From Pseudomonadales bacterium (lineage in GTDB: Bacteria > Pseudomonadota > Gammaproteobacteria > Pseudomonadales > Alcanivoracaceae), in assembly GCA_022360555.1 (NCBI GenBank), contig JAKSCQ010000172.1, positions 1-42,045 of the forward strand: DNA of 42,045 nt. The letters are read 5' to 3'. The notes under the pieces are model-generated. The model was not told where the DNA came from and searched no databases. It saw nothing but the letters and a program-made list of their open reading frames with translations. A program made the translations under genes and the position numbers. Shown piece after piece: positions 1 through 7,873 of this stretch (position 1 is its first letter; each line of letters begins with the position of its first letter).

Positions 1-102
1 CAGCGGGTTGATGGCGAGGAAGGCAATGATGGTGTACTTGTACCAGGCGGGAGCCTGACCGAGGAAATTGTGCAAAAAGGCGCGGCCCAGGGTCGCGGAC
101 AT
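1..102 (-). CDS. nhaB: Na+/H+ antiporter NhaB, N-terminal fragment (cut by window edge)
   Basis: The first 34 codons of a minus-strand gene run off the left edge, beginning with ATG at 102. The peptide starts [15 protein letters not shown] and continues with [18 protein letters not shown]. This matches the conserved N-terminus of NhaB, where an amphipathic stretch and the FLG..P.WYK signature precede the first membrane helix. NhaB is an inner-membrane antiporter that exports Na+ in exchange for protons and supports pH and salt homeostasis. It diverges from fimL, as I recall for Pseudomonas aeruginosa, which supports the call. Only the beginning is visible, so completeness cannot be judged. 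Confidence 0.85.
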   Translation of the reverse strand, partial: MSATLGRAFLHNFLGQAPAWYKYTIIAFLAINPL

Positions 103-465
103 GGCGGATTCCTGCTGAATTCGTGGGGTGGAGGCGCGGCAATAATAAGGAGTTGCCATGCCCCAGTACAGTGCAAATCCAAGTAAATTGATTTAGATCA
201 AGGCAGGGATTGACCGCCGCCAGGGTTGGCGGGTAGCGGCGGCGCTGGCTTTATGGCCTAATAGAGATGTGGGCAGGTTAACAAAACACCAATAAATCAG
301 TTGCTTACAATTGAAAGTTGACGCATTGTTTAATCGCGTGCAAAAGTTGGTGCGCTCTGTTTTACAATCTTGTGTGGGCAGAAAAGTTCCGGGCGTCCCC
401 GGGGGTTGCACGTCTTATCGGGACAGACCTGACGATAATAACAGTTTGGTGCTTGCGGAGAGTCC
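103..465. promoter_or_regulatory. Divergent nhaB/fimL control region
   Basis: This 363-base gap separates two divergent genes. It holds a perfect FNR/Anr-type box at 188-201 (own entry). An AT-rich stretch at about 280-335 includes several TTG-containing -35-like hexamers, and TACAAT at 363-368 could be a -10 for fimL, but no pairing has good spacing. GGAGA at about 457-461 is the fimL ribosome binding site. I see no small gene here. Confidence 0.5.
188..201. promoter_or_regulatory. FNR/Anr-type binding site
   Basis: The sequence TTGATTTAGATCAA matches the consensus TTGAT-N4-ATCAA exactly and is a perfect inverted repeat in its half-sites. FNR/Anr proteins are oxygen-sensing Fe-S regulators of the CRP family. 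The site lies 86 bases upstream of the nhaB start and about 265 bases upstream of fimL, so nhaB is the likelier target. CRP/Vfr-type proteins bind related but different sequences. Confidence 0.6.
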
Positions 466-2145
466 ATGGTCGCCATAACAAACACCACCTCCCTGACCTT
501 TCTCAAGGAAGCGATTGATACCACTCTGACCGAAGCAGAAACCAAGCTTGAGGCGTTTTCGGACGATCCCGGCCGCCTGGAAGAACTGGCCCAGTGTGCC
601 GAATCCTTTCAACAGCTTCGTGGTATCTGCCAGGTGGTGGAATTGCCGGCAGCGGCATTGATGAGCGAGGAAATGGCACTGGCGGCCCGTGAAATCCGCG
701 AGAAACCGACCGATGCCCGGGTGCAGGCCCTGAGCAACGCCATTGTGTTGCTTACCCGCTACTTCGATTATGTGCAGCTCAAGAACCGCACCCTGCCTGC
801 GCTGCTCATCGGCGGCATCAACGAATTGCGCCGTGCCGGTGGCAAGGCGTTGATCCAGGAAAGCCATTTCTTCAGCGCCGACCTGTCCCGGCCCCGTTCC
901 CCGGAGGCCCGTGCCAGCGATCTGCCCCGTGATGAATTCCCGACCCTGGCGCGCCGCCTGCGTCATATGTACCAGGTGGGGTTACTGGGCATCCTGCGTG
1001 GCCACAATGCATCAACCCATCTCAAGCTGATGGGGCGAGCCCTGGTGCGGCTGGACAAGGCCGCCGGGCCCTGCGGCATGAGCCGCTTTCTGTGGGTGGC
1101 CCAGGGGGCAGTGACCGCCATGGTGGCCGATGATATGGCGGTCACCGCCGCGCGCAAGGCGCTGCTGTCCCAGTACGACCGGCAGTTGAAGAAGCTGGTG
1201 TATGACGGTGAACAGGCGCTCAGTCAGGAAGCCCCATTGCTGCTTATCAAGGAGAGCCTGTACATCATTTCCCTGTCCCGGGTCGAAGGGGGCATTATTG
1301 GTGAGGTGAAGGAGGGCTTCGGCCTCAAAAGCGATGTCAGTGATACCGTACTGCAGCGGGAACTGGCGCTGATGACCGGTGCCAGCGGTTCGGTGATCCG
1401 CTCCGTTGCCAGTGCCATGCGCGATGAAATTGGCGACCTCAAGGAAAGCCTGGATATGGCTTCCCAGGGGGTGGCGGACACCAATTACCATTCCGTGGCC
1501 GAAAGCCTGAGCCGCCTGGGCAGCACCCTGGCGATGATCGGCAAGGACGACGAGGCCAAGGTGGTCAAGCAACGGGCCGCCCAGGTCAGCAAGTGGGCTC
1601 CGGATCAGGACGTGGAAAGCGCCGATTTCCAGTCACTGGTGGATGACCTGCTGATGGTGGAAAACGTGGCCGCCAATCTGGAGCGCAGCCTGGCCCCGGA
1701 AGACGATGTGCACCGGGCAAGCAACAACACCAGCATTTCCCTGTACCAGCTGGATGACGCACGCATGACCGTGGTGGGGGAATGCCGTGCCGGTCTGGCC
1801 CTGGCCAAGCGTTCTATCAGCTCCTTCATGGACAACAACTGGGACTCCATGCACCTGACAAACCTGCCGGGCACCTTCGCCTCCATCGCCGGCGGGCTGA
1901 TGTTCCTGGAACTCGAGCGCGCCAAGGCTGTTACTGAAGCCTGCCACAAGTATATTGCCCAGCGACTGATCGAAGGGGATGACACCCCGACTCGTGAACA
2001 CATGGAAACCCTGGCGGATGCCCTCACTGGCGTGGACTATTACCTGGAAAGCATGGAAGAGCAGAAACCCATTGGTGATGGTGTGCTGGAAGTGGCAGAG
2101 GAAAGCATGAAGGCGCTGGGATACCCTGTGGCCAAAGTGGCCTGA
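466..2145 (+). CDS. fimL: FimL-like protein (ChpA N-terminal homologue without phosphotransfer histidine)
   Basis: This predicted 559-residue cytoplasmic protein is largely alpha-helical, and its length matches P. aeruginosa FimL (about 560). FimL resembles the N-terminal Hpt-like region of the chemosensory kinase ChpA but lacks the phospho-accepting histidine. No HxxKG-type Hpt motif is visible here either. In Pseudomonas, FimL promotes type IV pilus function, twitching and cAMP/Vfr signalling through FimV and the adenylate cyclase CyaB. The ATG at 466 follows GGAGAGTCC. nudC starts 8 bases after the stop, so the two are probably cotranscribed. The identification rests on length, helical character, sequence feel and the nhaB-fimL-nudC order. 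A role in pilus signalling in this organism is inferred. Confidence 0.82.
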   Translation: MVAITNTTSLTFLKEAIDTTLTEAETKLEAFSDDPGRLEELAQCAESFQQLRGICQVVELPAAALMSEEMALAAREIREKPTDARVQALSNAIVLLTRYFDYVQLKNRTLPALLIGGINELRRAGGKALIQESHFFSADLSRPRSPEARASDLPRDEFPTLARRLRHMYQVGLLGILRGHNASTHLKLMGRALVRLDKAAGPCGMSRFLWVAQGAVTAMVADDMAVTAARKALLSQYDRQLKKLVYDGEQALSQEAPLLLIKESLYIISLSRVEGGIIGEVKEGFGLKSDVSDTVLQRELALMTGASGSVIRSVASAMRDEIGDLKESLDMASQGVADTNYHSVAESLSRLGSTLAMIGKDDEAKVVKQRAAQVSKWAPDQDVESADFQSLVDDLLMVENVAANLERSLAPEDDVHRASNNTSISLYQLDDARMTVVGECRAGLALAKRSISSFMDNNWDSMHLTNLPGTFASIAGGLMFLELERAKAVTEACHKYIAQRLIEGDDTPTREHMETLADALTGVDYYLESMEEQKPIGDGVLEVAEESMKALGYPVAKVA

Positions 2146-2153
2146 GAGAGACC

Positions 2154-2960
2154 ATGATCGACCTTTCCAGCCCGGAACCGGGAAATGCTGAATCCGCTCG
2201 CTGCTATGTAATCCATGAGCAGAATATCCTGATCGCATCCAATCCTGACGGCTGGCAGCTACCCCGATTTCCGGGGTTCGTGCTGCGCCAGCATCCTGCG
2301 TACCACTTTCTCGGCCTGATGCATGACGAACCCTGCTATGTCTGTGCCTTGCCCGACCATGAGCTGGATGATGGCAGCCTGCAGCCTATGCCACTGCGCC
2401 ACCTGATTGGTGGTGGTCTGGATGAAACCGAATTTTCCATGATCAGCCGCGCCATGCAGTTTCTGAGCTGGCAGCGCAACCACCGTTTTTGCAGCCGCTG
2501 TGGCCACCCCACGGAGCCCCACCACCGCGATCTGGCCATGACCTGTAGCAGTTGTGGCTACTTCCAGTACCCCCGAATCACCCCCTGTATCATTACTCTG
2601 GTTACCGATGGCGAGCATGCACTGCTGGGCCGTTCGACCCGTTTCCCGGAGGGCATGTATTCCTGTCTGGCGGGTTTCATGGAGGCCGGCGAAAGTGCCG
2701 AGCAGGCCCTGGCCAGAGAAGTGCGCGAAGAAGTGGGGGTGGCGGTGAAAAACCTGAACTATCTCGCCAGCCAGTCCTGGCCCTTCCCGCATTCACTGAT
2801 GCTGGGCTTTCACGCCGAGTATGCCGGCGGCGATATTGTCATTGATGACGATGAAATCGTTGCGGCAGACTGGTTCCACTATGACGATCTGCCCATGACC
2901 CCGCCACCGGGCAGCATTGCCAGGAACCTGATCGACCACTGGATTGCGCGTTTTAAATAA
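2154..2960 (+). CDS. nudC: NAD(H) pyrophosphatase / RNA de-NADding enzyme NudC
   Basis: A 268-residue Nudix hydrolase. A zinc ribbon is formed by C113, C116, C131 and C134. The Nudix box GX5EX7REVXEEXG starts at G174, with metal-binding glutamates in REVREE. The NudC signature SQSWPFPHS lies at 206-214 and distinguishes it from other Nudix enzymes. It hydrolyses NAD(H) to NMN(H) and AMP and removes NAD caps from RNA 5' ends. The length fits the family (E. coli 257). It lies 8 bases downstream of fimL and 11 bases upstream of the next gene, so it sits mid-operon. Confidence 0.95.
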   Translation: MIDLSSPEPGNAESARCYVIHEQNILIASNPDGWQLPRFPGFVLRQHPAYHFLGLMHDEPCYVCALPDHELDDGSLQPMPLRHLIGGGLDETEFSMISRAMQFLSWQRNHRFCSRCGHPTEPHHRDLAMTCSSCGYFQYPRITPCIITLVTDGEHALLGRSTRFPEGMYSCLAGFMEAGESAEQALAREVREEVGVAVKNLNYLASQSWPFPHSLMLGFHAEYAGGDIVIDDDEIVAADWFHYDDLPMTPPPGSIARNLIDHWIARFK

Positions 2961-2971
2961 AGGATAAAACG

Positions 2972-3619
2972 ATGAATTACACATTCGCGCCCCTGGTGCT
3001 TTTCGCCTTCAGCCTGTTGTTCGTGCTACTGGGTGCCTGGGTGTTGCTGCGCCAGCAGTGGCTGCTGCAATGGCTCAAGGGAACCGCTGGCCTGTTGCTG
3101 GTGGGCCTGGCTGTCTACATGAGCCTGTTTGCGCTCAATATCTACGGCTACCGGGAATATGCCCAGGAAGTGCCGGTGGCGACGGTGAGCTTCCGACAGT
3201 CCGGTGAGCAGTCGTTTATCGCCACGGTGACACGGACCGATGGGGCCGCGGAGGATTTTCGCCTGCGGGGGGATCAGTGGCAGCTTGATGCCCGCGTGAT
3301 TAAGTGGAAGATGCCGTTCAGTCTGCTGGGCCTGAAGCCCGGTTATCAACTGGATCGCATTTCCGGCCGTTACTACACGCTGGAAGACGAACGTTCCCGT
3401 GACCGCACCGTCTACAGCCTGCACCGGGATCCGGTGGGTATTGATGTCTGGCGGATGGCAAAGGAGGGCTGGAGCCTGCTGGTGGATGCCAGTTATGGCA
3501 GTGCCGCTTACCTGCCCATGGCTGACGGCGCCCTGTTCGAAGTGACCGCCGGCGCCACTGGCCTGGTGGCCCGCCCCATGAATGGCAGTGCCCAGCAGGC
3601 CATCTCCGGCTGGGATTGA
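2972..3619 (+). CDS. Conserved membrane-anchored protein of unknown function
   Basis: A 215-residue protein with two N-terminal hydrophobic helices (about 6-26 and 34-56). A polar beta-rich domain of about 150 residues follows, probably periplasmic given the single hairpin anchor. A conserved-looking core is LGLKPGYQLDRISGRYYTLEDE. Relatives in pseudomonads are often labelled cation or multidrug efflux protein, but it has far too few helices for a transporter and I would not use that name. It follows nudC by 11 bases with AAAGGATAAAACG upstream of the ATG, so it completes the fimL-nudC operon. Hairpins at 3625-3694 close the unit. No function can be assigned. Confidence 0.8.
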   Translation: MNYTFAPLVLFAFSLLFVLLGAWVLLRQQWLLQWLKGTAGLLLVGLAVYMSLFALNIYGYREYAQEVPVATVSFRQSGEQSFIATVTRTDGAAEDFRLRGDQWQLDARVIKWKMPFSLLGLKPGYQLDRISGRYYTLEDERSRDRTVYSLHRDPVGIDVWRMAKEGWSLLVDASYGSAAYLPMADGALFEVTAGATGLVARPMNGSAQQAISGWD

Positions 3620-3624
3620 CTCCC

Positions 3625-3649
3625 CGGGCCGCCCCTGTGGGGTGGCCCG
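3625..3649 (+). terminator. GC-rich hairpin after the fimL operon
   Basis: CGGGCC, a bulged base, CCCC, the loop TGT, GGGG, another bulged base and GGCCCG form a strong stem just after the stop at 3619. There is no U-tract, so it could act as a Rho-assisted or processing hairpin rather than a classical terminator. Confidence 0.45.
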
Positions 3650-3665
3650 TCCCGACATATCCCAT

Positions 3666-3697
3666 CCCCGCTGGCTTCTGTAGAATCAGCGGGGTTT
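3666..3697 (+). terminator. Probable Rho-independent terminator
   Basis: CCCCGCTG (3666-3673) pairs perfectly with CAGCGGGG (3687-3694) and is followed by TTTCGTTTCG. The loop contains TAGAAT, which could alternatively be a -10 hexamer for sohB 55 bases further on. Confidence 0.55.
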
Positions 3698-3749
3698 CGT
3701 TTCGCCTGCGCCGCAGGCAGTTATTCCATACACCGCAAGTAGGTAGACA

Positions 3750-4802
3750 GTGATCGAATTTCTTTCCGAATATGGCATGTTCCTCGCCAAAGTGGTCACC
3801 CTGGTGGTGGCGATTCTTTTTGTGGTGGGCGGTATCGCCGCCACCGCATCGCGCAGCCGCCACAAGGCTGATCAGGAAGGCTCGTTGAGGGTGCGCCACC
3901 TCAACGAAGATTTCGAAGACCTCAAGGACAGCCTTGAACATGAGATTCTGCCGGAGGCCCAGCGCAAAAAGGCCGCCAAGGCCAAGCGCAAACAGGAAAA
4001 ACTGGAAGCCAAACAGAAGAAGAAGGCCGGCACTGAAGGCAAGGAACAGCCACGACTGTTCGTGCTGGATTTTGATGGCGACGTGCAGGCCAGTGGCGTT
4101 GAACACCTGCGCCGGGAAATCAGTGCGGTACTGCAGGTAGCCACCCCTGATGACGAAGTGCTGGTGCGTCTGGAAAGCCCGGGTGGACTGGTGCACAGCT
4201 ATGGCCTGGCGGCCTCCCAGTTGCGTCGTATCCGTAACAAGGGCATCAAGCTCACCGTTGCGGTGGACCGTGTAGCTGCCAGTGGTGGTTATATGATGGC
4301 CTGCATCGCGGACAAGATCGTGGCGGCTCCCTTTGCGGTGATTGGGTCCATCGGCGTGGTGGCGCAAATCCCCAACTTCCATCGTCTGCTCAAGAAGAAC
4401 GACATCGATGTGGAGCTGATGACTGCCGGTGAATACAAGCGAACCATGACCATGCTCGGCGAAAATACCGAGAAAGGACGGGCAAAATTCCAGGAAGAGC
4501 TGGAAGAGACCCATCAGTTGTTCAAGAGCTTTGTTCGTGACAACCGCCGCGGACTGGATCTGGACAAGGTCGCCACCGGCGAGCACTGGTTCGGCAGCAA
4601 GGCCAAGGAACTGGGACTGGTGGACGACATCATGACCAGTGACGAACTGTTACAGCTGCGCCAGGATTCCCAGACCCTGTATCAGGTACAGTGGGAAGCC
4701 AAACGCAAGCTCGGCGAGCGTTTGGGGCTGTCACTGGAAAGCGCCATGCAGCGAGTGGCGGAAAAGCTCTGGCACCGTGGCAGTCAGCGCCAGATTCATT
4801 AA
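3750..4802 (+). CDS. sohB: SohB-type S49 serine protease
   Basis: A 350-residue protein starting with GTG. It has a membrane helix at about 12-33, a charged Lys/Glu-rich coiled coil (50-95) typical of the peptidase S49 N-terminal region, then a single protease domain. The catalytic nucleophile is expected at S178 in VAASGGYM and the general-base lysine at K230 in TAGEYKRTM, giving the Ser/Lys dyad of signal-peptide-peptidase A relatives. The length matches E. coli SohB (349). It is an inner-membrane, periplasm-facing protease; the E. coli gene was isolated as a multicopy suppressor of htrA loss. It stands alone between a terminator and the acuI leader. The ribosome binding site is weak (AGGTAG), consistent with the GTG start. 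Confidence 0.93.
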   Translation: MIEFLSEYGMFLAKVVTLVVAILFVVGGIAATASRSRHKADQEGSLRVRHLNEDFEDLKDSLEHEILPEAQRKKAAKAKRKQEKLEAKQKKKAGTEGKEQPRLFVLDFDGDVQASGVEHLRREISAVLQVATPDDEVLVRLESPGGLVHSYGLAASQLRRIRNKGIKLTVAVDRVAASGGYMMACIADKIVAAPFAVIGSIGVVAQIPNFHRLLKKNDIDVELMTAGEYKRTMTMLGENTEKGRAKFQEELEETHQLFKSFVRDNRRGLDLDKVATGEHWFGSKAKELGLVDDIMTSDELLQLRQDSQTLYQVQWEAKRKLGERLGLSLESAMQRVAEKLWHRGSQRQIH

Positions 4803-4974
4803 TGAACAGTTGAAAGTTCAAACGCGAGGCTGTTTTTGGCTGATCGGATAGCTGTGAGCCCCGCGCGACAAGTTCGAAAAGTGGCTGGCGTGGGCAAGGC
4901 CATTCAATTTGGATTCGTGCCTGCCCGCGCTTTGCAACTTTAAACTTTCAACTTGTAGCTCAAAGGAGTCGACC
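4803..4974. repeat. Imperfect inverted repeat flanking about 100 bases upstream of the AcuI gene
   Basis: The arm GTTGAAAGTTCAAA (4809-4822) plus CGCG is mirrored at about 4927-4953 by CGCG, TTTGCAACTTTAAA and CTTTCAAC. The enclosed ~100 bases have no convincing gene. The element could be a leader structure for the reductase gene or a small dispersed repeat. No second copy was seen in this window. Confidence 0.4.
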
Positions 4975-5964
4975 ATGAGTTTTCAGGCCCTGCTGACCCG
5001 TGAAACCGATGACGGATACAAGACCGCTCTGGAAGAGCGCGAACTGACCGAGCTGGGGGAAGAGGGCGTGCTGGTTCGCGTCCAGTGGTCTTCTCTGAAC
5101 TACAAGGACGCCCTGTCCGCCACCGGCAACAAGGGGGTAACGCGCGATTATCCGCATACCCCGGGCATTGACGCCGTGGGTATTGTCGAAGAGAGCGGTG
5201 ATGGCCCGTTCAGTCAGGGCGATGCGGTGATCTGCACGGGTTACGACCTGGGCATGAATACCGATGGCGGCTACGGCCAGTACATTCGCGTACCTGCCGA
5301 GTGGCTGGTGCCGTTGCCGGAAGGTTTGGCGCCCCGTGATGCCATGCTACTGGGTACTGCCGGCCTGACGGCGGCGCTGTGCGTGGAGTCTCTGCTGGAT
5401 ACCGGGTTGAATCCGGACCAGGGGCCGGTACTGGTGACCGGCGCCACCGGCGGAGTGGGCAGTATCAGTGTGGCAATTCTGTCCAGGCTGGGCTTCGATG
5501 TGGTGGCCGTCAGTGGCAAGGCCGACGCTGCGGACTGGCTGGCAACGCTGGGGGCATCCAGAGTGCTCGACCGGGATGCATTTCTGGAGAAGGCGGGCAA
5601 GCCAATGCTCAAGGAGCAATGGGCCGGTGTGGTGGATTGCGTGGGCGGAGACATGCTGACTGCGGGCATCAAAGGCCTGAAATACGGCGGCAGTGCCACC
5701 TGTTGTGGGCTGGCGGGCTCGCCCAAGCTGGAAATGACCGTGTTCCCGTTCATTCTCCGCGGCGTGAACCTGTTGGGTGTGGACAGCGTGGAGCTACCCT
5801 GCGAAATCAAACAGCAAATGTGGCAGCTACTGGCTGATGAATGGATGCCGGCGGACCTGTCACAGCTTGAGGCGGCAGAATGCGGGCTCGAAGACGTGCC
5901 AACCTGGGTGGAAAAGATTCTCCAGGGCGGTGTACGCGGTCGAGTGGTGGTTAAGCTCCCTTGA
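4975..5964 (+). CDS. acuI: Acrylyl-CoA reductase (NADPH), AcuI/YhdH family
   Basis: A 329-residue medium-chain dehydrogenase/reductase without the catalytic zinc cysteines of alcohol dehydrogenases. The N-terminal GroES-like fold carries SLNYKDALSATG and DYPHTPGIDAVG. The Rossmann NADP-binding loop is VLVTGATGGVGSISVAIL. The signature NLLGVDSVELP near the C-terminus is diagnostic for YhdH/AcuI. The enzyme reduces toxic acryloyl-CoA to propionyl-CoA, important in DMSP or propionate metabolism. I chose the ATG at 4975 because AAAGGAG lies 6-7 bases before it and the product then has the family length. An upstream in-frame TTG at 4909 would add 22 unlikely residues. A strong terminator follows. 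Confidence 0.9.
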   Translation: MSFQALLTRETDDGYKTALEERELTELGEEGVLVRVQWSSLNYKDALSATGNKGVTRDYPHTPGIDAVGIVEESGDGPFSQGDAVICTGYDLGMNTDGGYGQYIRVPAEWLVPLPEGLAPRDAMLLGTAGLTAALCVESLLDTGLNPDQGPVLVTGATGGVGSISVAILSRLGFDVVAVSGKADAADWLATLGASRVLDRDAFLEKAGKPMLKEQWAGVVDCVGGDMLTAGIKGLKYGGSATCCGLAGSPKLEMTVFPFILRGVNLLGVDSVELPCEIKQQMWQLLADEWMPADLSQLEAAECGLEDVPTWVEKILQGGVRGRVVVKLP

Positions 5965-6000
5965 ATCCTGATCCGGTTTTGCAGGCTCCCTGGAAAGTGA

Positions 6001-6027
6001 AAAGCGCGGTAAATGCCGCGCTTTTTT
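6001..6027 (+). terminator. Rho-independent terminator of the AcuI gene
   Basis: AAAGCGCGG (6001-6009) pairs perfectly with CCGCGCTTT (6016-6024) around a six-base loop, followed by a run of T. It lies 36 bases after the stop. Confidence 0.9.
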
Positions 6028-6121
6028 GTTTCTTGCTATGCCTGAGCCGTGATTTTCTTTGTACTATTGCCAAAAGCTCTTCGCACATCAGGATGGTGGG
6101 AGTACTGATCGTTTTCGCTGA

Positions 6122-6262
6122 CACGCATCACGCGTAAACGCCAAGCCTGCAAACGGCAGTTTTATGGTGACGCCCTGAATAGTTTGCTGATTCTATGCTC
6201 TGTCAGCCGCCTGTTTTTTGCGTGTAAGCGTGATGCGTGCCTGCGTGTAAGCATGTAAGCGT
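6122..6262. repeat. Putative miniature inverted-repeat element upstream of zntB
   Basis: CACGCATCACGC (6122-6133) and its exact reverse complement GCGTGATGCGTG (6228-6239) bracket a noncoding stretch of about 118 bases. The right end carries further ACGC-type motifs (GCGTGTAAGCG, GCGTGCCTGCGTGT, to 6262). A 25-base block at 6215-6239 recurs identically, inverted, at 27429-27453, and a degenerate copy lies near 32844-32880. This suggests a dispersed nonautonomous element. It fills most of the 323-base gap (6028-6350), where I see no gene. Confidence 0.45.
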
Positions 6263-6350
6263 ATTTCCCGTCCGCAGTAGCACACTTCGCGCTCTCCCGT
6301 TTTCATGCAATGCTGCGAAGACTCCAGGCGCTTAACAGGGAAGGGTATCC

Positions 6351-7307
6351 ATGGATCAGACACATTGGCTGAAGATCGGGCTGGAGCTGGATGGTAAGGG
6401 GGGCGCCTCTGCCTTTCGGGACGGGGAGGCGCTCCAGGGCCATGTCCCTTACTGGGCTCATCTGGATTATACCCGCCCGGAAACCGAAGCCTGGATGGAG
6501 CGGCAGGCCATTCCCGCCCCGGTGATTTCCGCCCTGGTTGCCGCCGAGACCCGTCCCCGGGCATCCGAAGTTGCCGGCGGCACCCTGGTGTACCTGCGCG
6601 GGGTGAATCTCAATCCCGGTGCGCGTCCCGAGGACATGATTGCACTGAGAATGTGGGTCGGCCCCCAGGGGCTGATCAGCACCCAAAAGCGTACCCTGCT
6701 GAGCGTGGAGTCCGTACAGACGTTGCTGGAGGAAGGGCAAGGGCCCACCACAACCGGGGCGCTGGTGGCCGAGCTGGTGGACCAGCTAATCTGGCGTATG
6801 GAAGACGTGATCGAAAACCTGGAATCGGAAGTGGAAGACTGTGCTGTCATGCTGGATGAATCGCCTTCCACCGGGCTGACGCCGCAGTTGAGCCAGTTGC
6901 GCCGGCGCGCCATTACCCTGCGCCGTTATCTCGCGCCGCAGCGTGAAGCACTGATCAAACTGCAGAGTGAACCCCTGTTTGCCGCCACAGAGGTGCTGTT
7001 GATCCGTGAAGCCTCGGATCGCCTGCAGCGCCTGCTGGAAGACCTGGATGCGGCACGTGAGCATGCCACCTTGCTACAGGAAGAGGTGTTTTCCGTGCAA
7101 AATGAGGCCATCAATGACCGGATGTATCTGCTGGCAATGATTTCCGCCCTGTTTCTGCCATTGGGGTTTCTGACCGGTTTGTTTGGCATCAACGTGGGAG
7201 GGCTGCCGGGAGTGGAAAACCCGATGGCATTCTGGTGGTTCTGCGGAGGGCTGGCGCTGGTCAGCATCGGCGTGCTGATCTGGATGGTGACACGCCGCTG
7301 GTTATAG
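6351..7307 (+). CDS. zntB: Zinc transporter ZntB (CorA superfamily)
   Basis: A 318-residue CorA-type metal channel. It has a large cytoplasmic N-terminal domain ending in a long helix (about 135-255), then two membrane helices near the C-terminus (about 262-283 and 293-313). The loop between them is GINVGGLPG, the ZntB form of the CorA GMN motif. The family mediates zinc transport, with recent work favouring proton-coupled uptake over the originally proposed efflux. The length matches E. coli ZntB (327). It converges with the DUF934/cysI operon and stands alone behind the repeat element at 6122-6262. Confidence 0.9.
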   Translation: MDQTHWLKIGLELDGKGGASAFRDGEALQGHVPYWAHLDYTRPETEAWMERQAIPAPVISALVAAETRPRASEVAGGTLVYLRGVNLNPGARPEDMIALRMWVGPQGLISTQKRTLLSVESVQTLLEEGQGPTTTGALVAELVDQLIWRMEDVIENLESEVEDCAVMLDESPSTGLTPQLSQLRRRAITLRRYLAPQREALIKLQSEPLFAATEVLLIREASDRLQRLLEDLDAAREHATLLQEEVFSVQNEAINDRMYLLAMISALFLPLGFLTGLFGINVGGLPGVENPMAFWWFCGGLALVSIGVLIWMVTRRWL

Positions 7308-7343
7308 GCGTAGAGAATGCGGGTGACAAGCGGAGCTGAAAGA

Positions 7344-7370
7344 GTGCGCCCACCTTAGGCGAGGGCGCAC
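7344..7370. terminator. Hairpin between convergent zntB and DUF934 genes
   Basis: GTGCGCCC (7344-7351) pairs perfectly with GGGCGCAC (7363-7370). There is no U-tract. It sits midway between convergent stops and may stabilise transcript ends from both sides. Confidence 0.45.
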
Positions 7371-7384
7371 CCAACGGCGAGCGA

Positions 7385-7873
7385 TCAGGCGCGGCGGTAG
7401 AGCGGGCGGGGCTCGTTCACGTCGCCCTGATAGGTGACGGAAAAGTCCTGCAAGCCTTTCAGGGCGTCCTCGATGTCGCGATCCTCGCGTACCTCGAAGG
7501 CATTGAAACCACAGCGGTTCATGTAGAAAAGCTGGTCACGGAGCACATCACCGGTAGCACGTACCTCGCCCTTGAAGTCATAACGGCTACGCAGCTCGCG
7601 GGCGTAAGAATAGCCGCGGCCGTCCTTGAACGCCGGGAAGTGGATGGCAACCAGGGGCAGGGCGGACAGGTCGTCTTCCAGATCGCTGGGCTCCTCGCCC
7701 GGTGCCAGCCATACGGCCACATCGCCACGTTCCAGCAGGGAATCGCGGTTCTCCTGCCAGTAGGCCAAAGGCACGATCACCTTGCCTTGCGGCAGACCAT
7801 CTTCCAGCGCGTCGGCTTCCAGGCGCTGCCACTGGTTTTCCACAATGGCGCCATCAATGATTACCTTACCCAT
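7385..7873 (-). CDS. DUF934 protein linked to sulfite reduction
   Basis: A 162-residue soluble protein starting MGKVIIDGAIV. It contains the family core GEEPSDLEDDL, IHFPAFKDGRGYSYARELR and the C-terminal FEVREDRDIEDAL. DUF934 proteins are nearly always encoded next to the CysI-type reductase and are assumed to assist assimilatory sulfate reduction; the biochemical role is unknown. The ATG at 7873 overlaps the cysI stop by 8 bases (ATGGGTAA), implying translational coupling. A longer frame reaching 7954 only runs back through cysI. The family often has cysH next to it, but here zntB converges instead. Confidence 0.9.
   Translation of the reverse strand: MGKVIIDGAIVENQWQRLEADALEDGLPQGKVIVPLAYWQENRDSLLERGDVAVWLAPGEEPSDLEDDLSALPLVAIHFPAFKDGRGYSYARELRSRYDFKGEVRATGDVLRDQLFYMNRCGFNAFEVREDRDIEDALKGLQDFSVTYQGDVNEPRPLYRRA

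Noticed and set aside
3318-4586. 422-codon open frame on minus across sohB
   Set aside because: Shadow of sohB, which has an intact Ser/Lys dyad and membrane helix.
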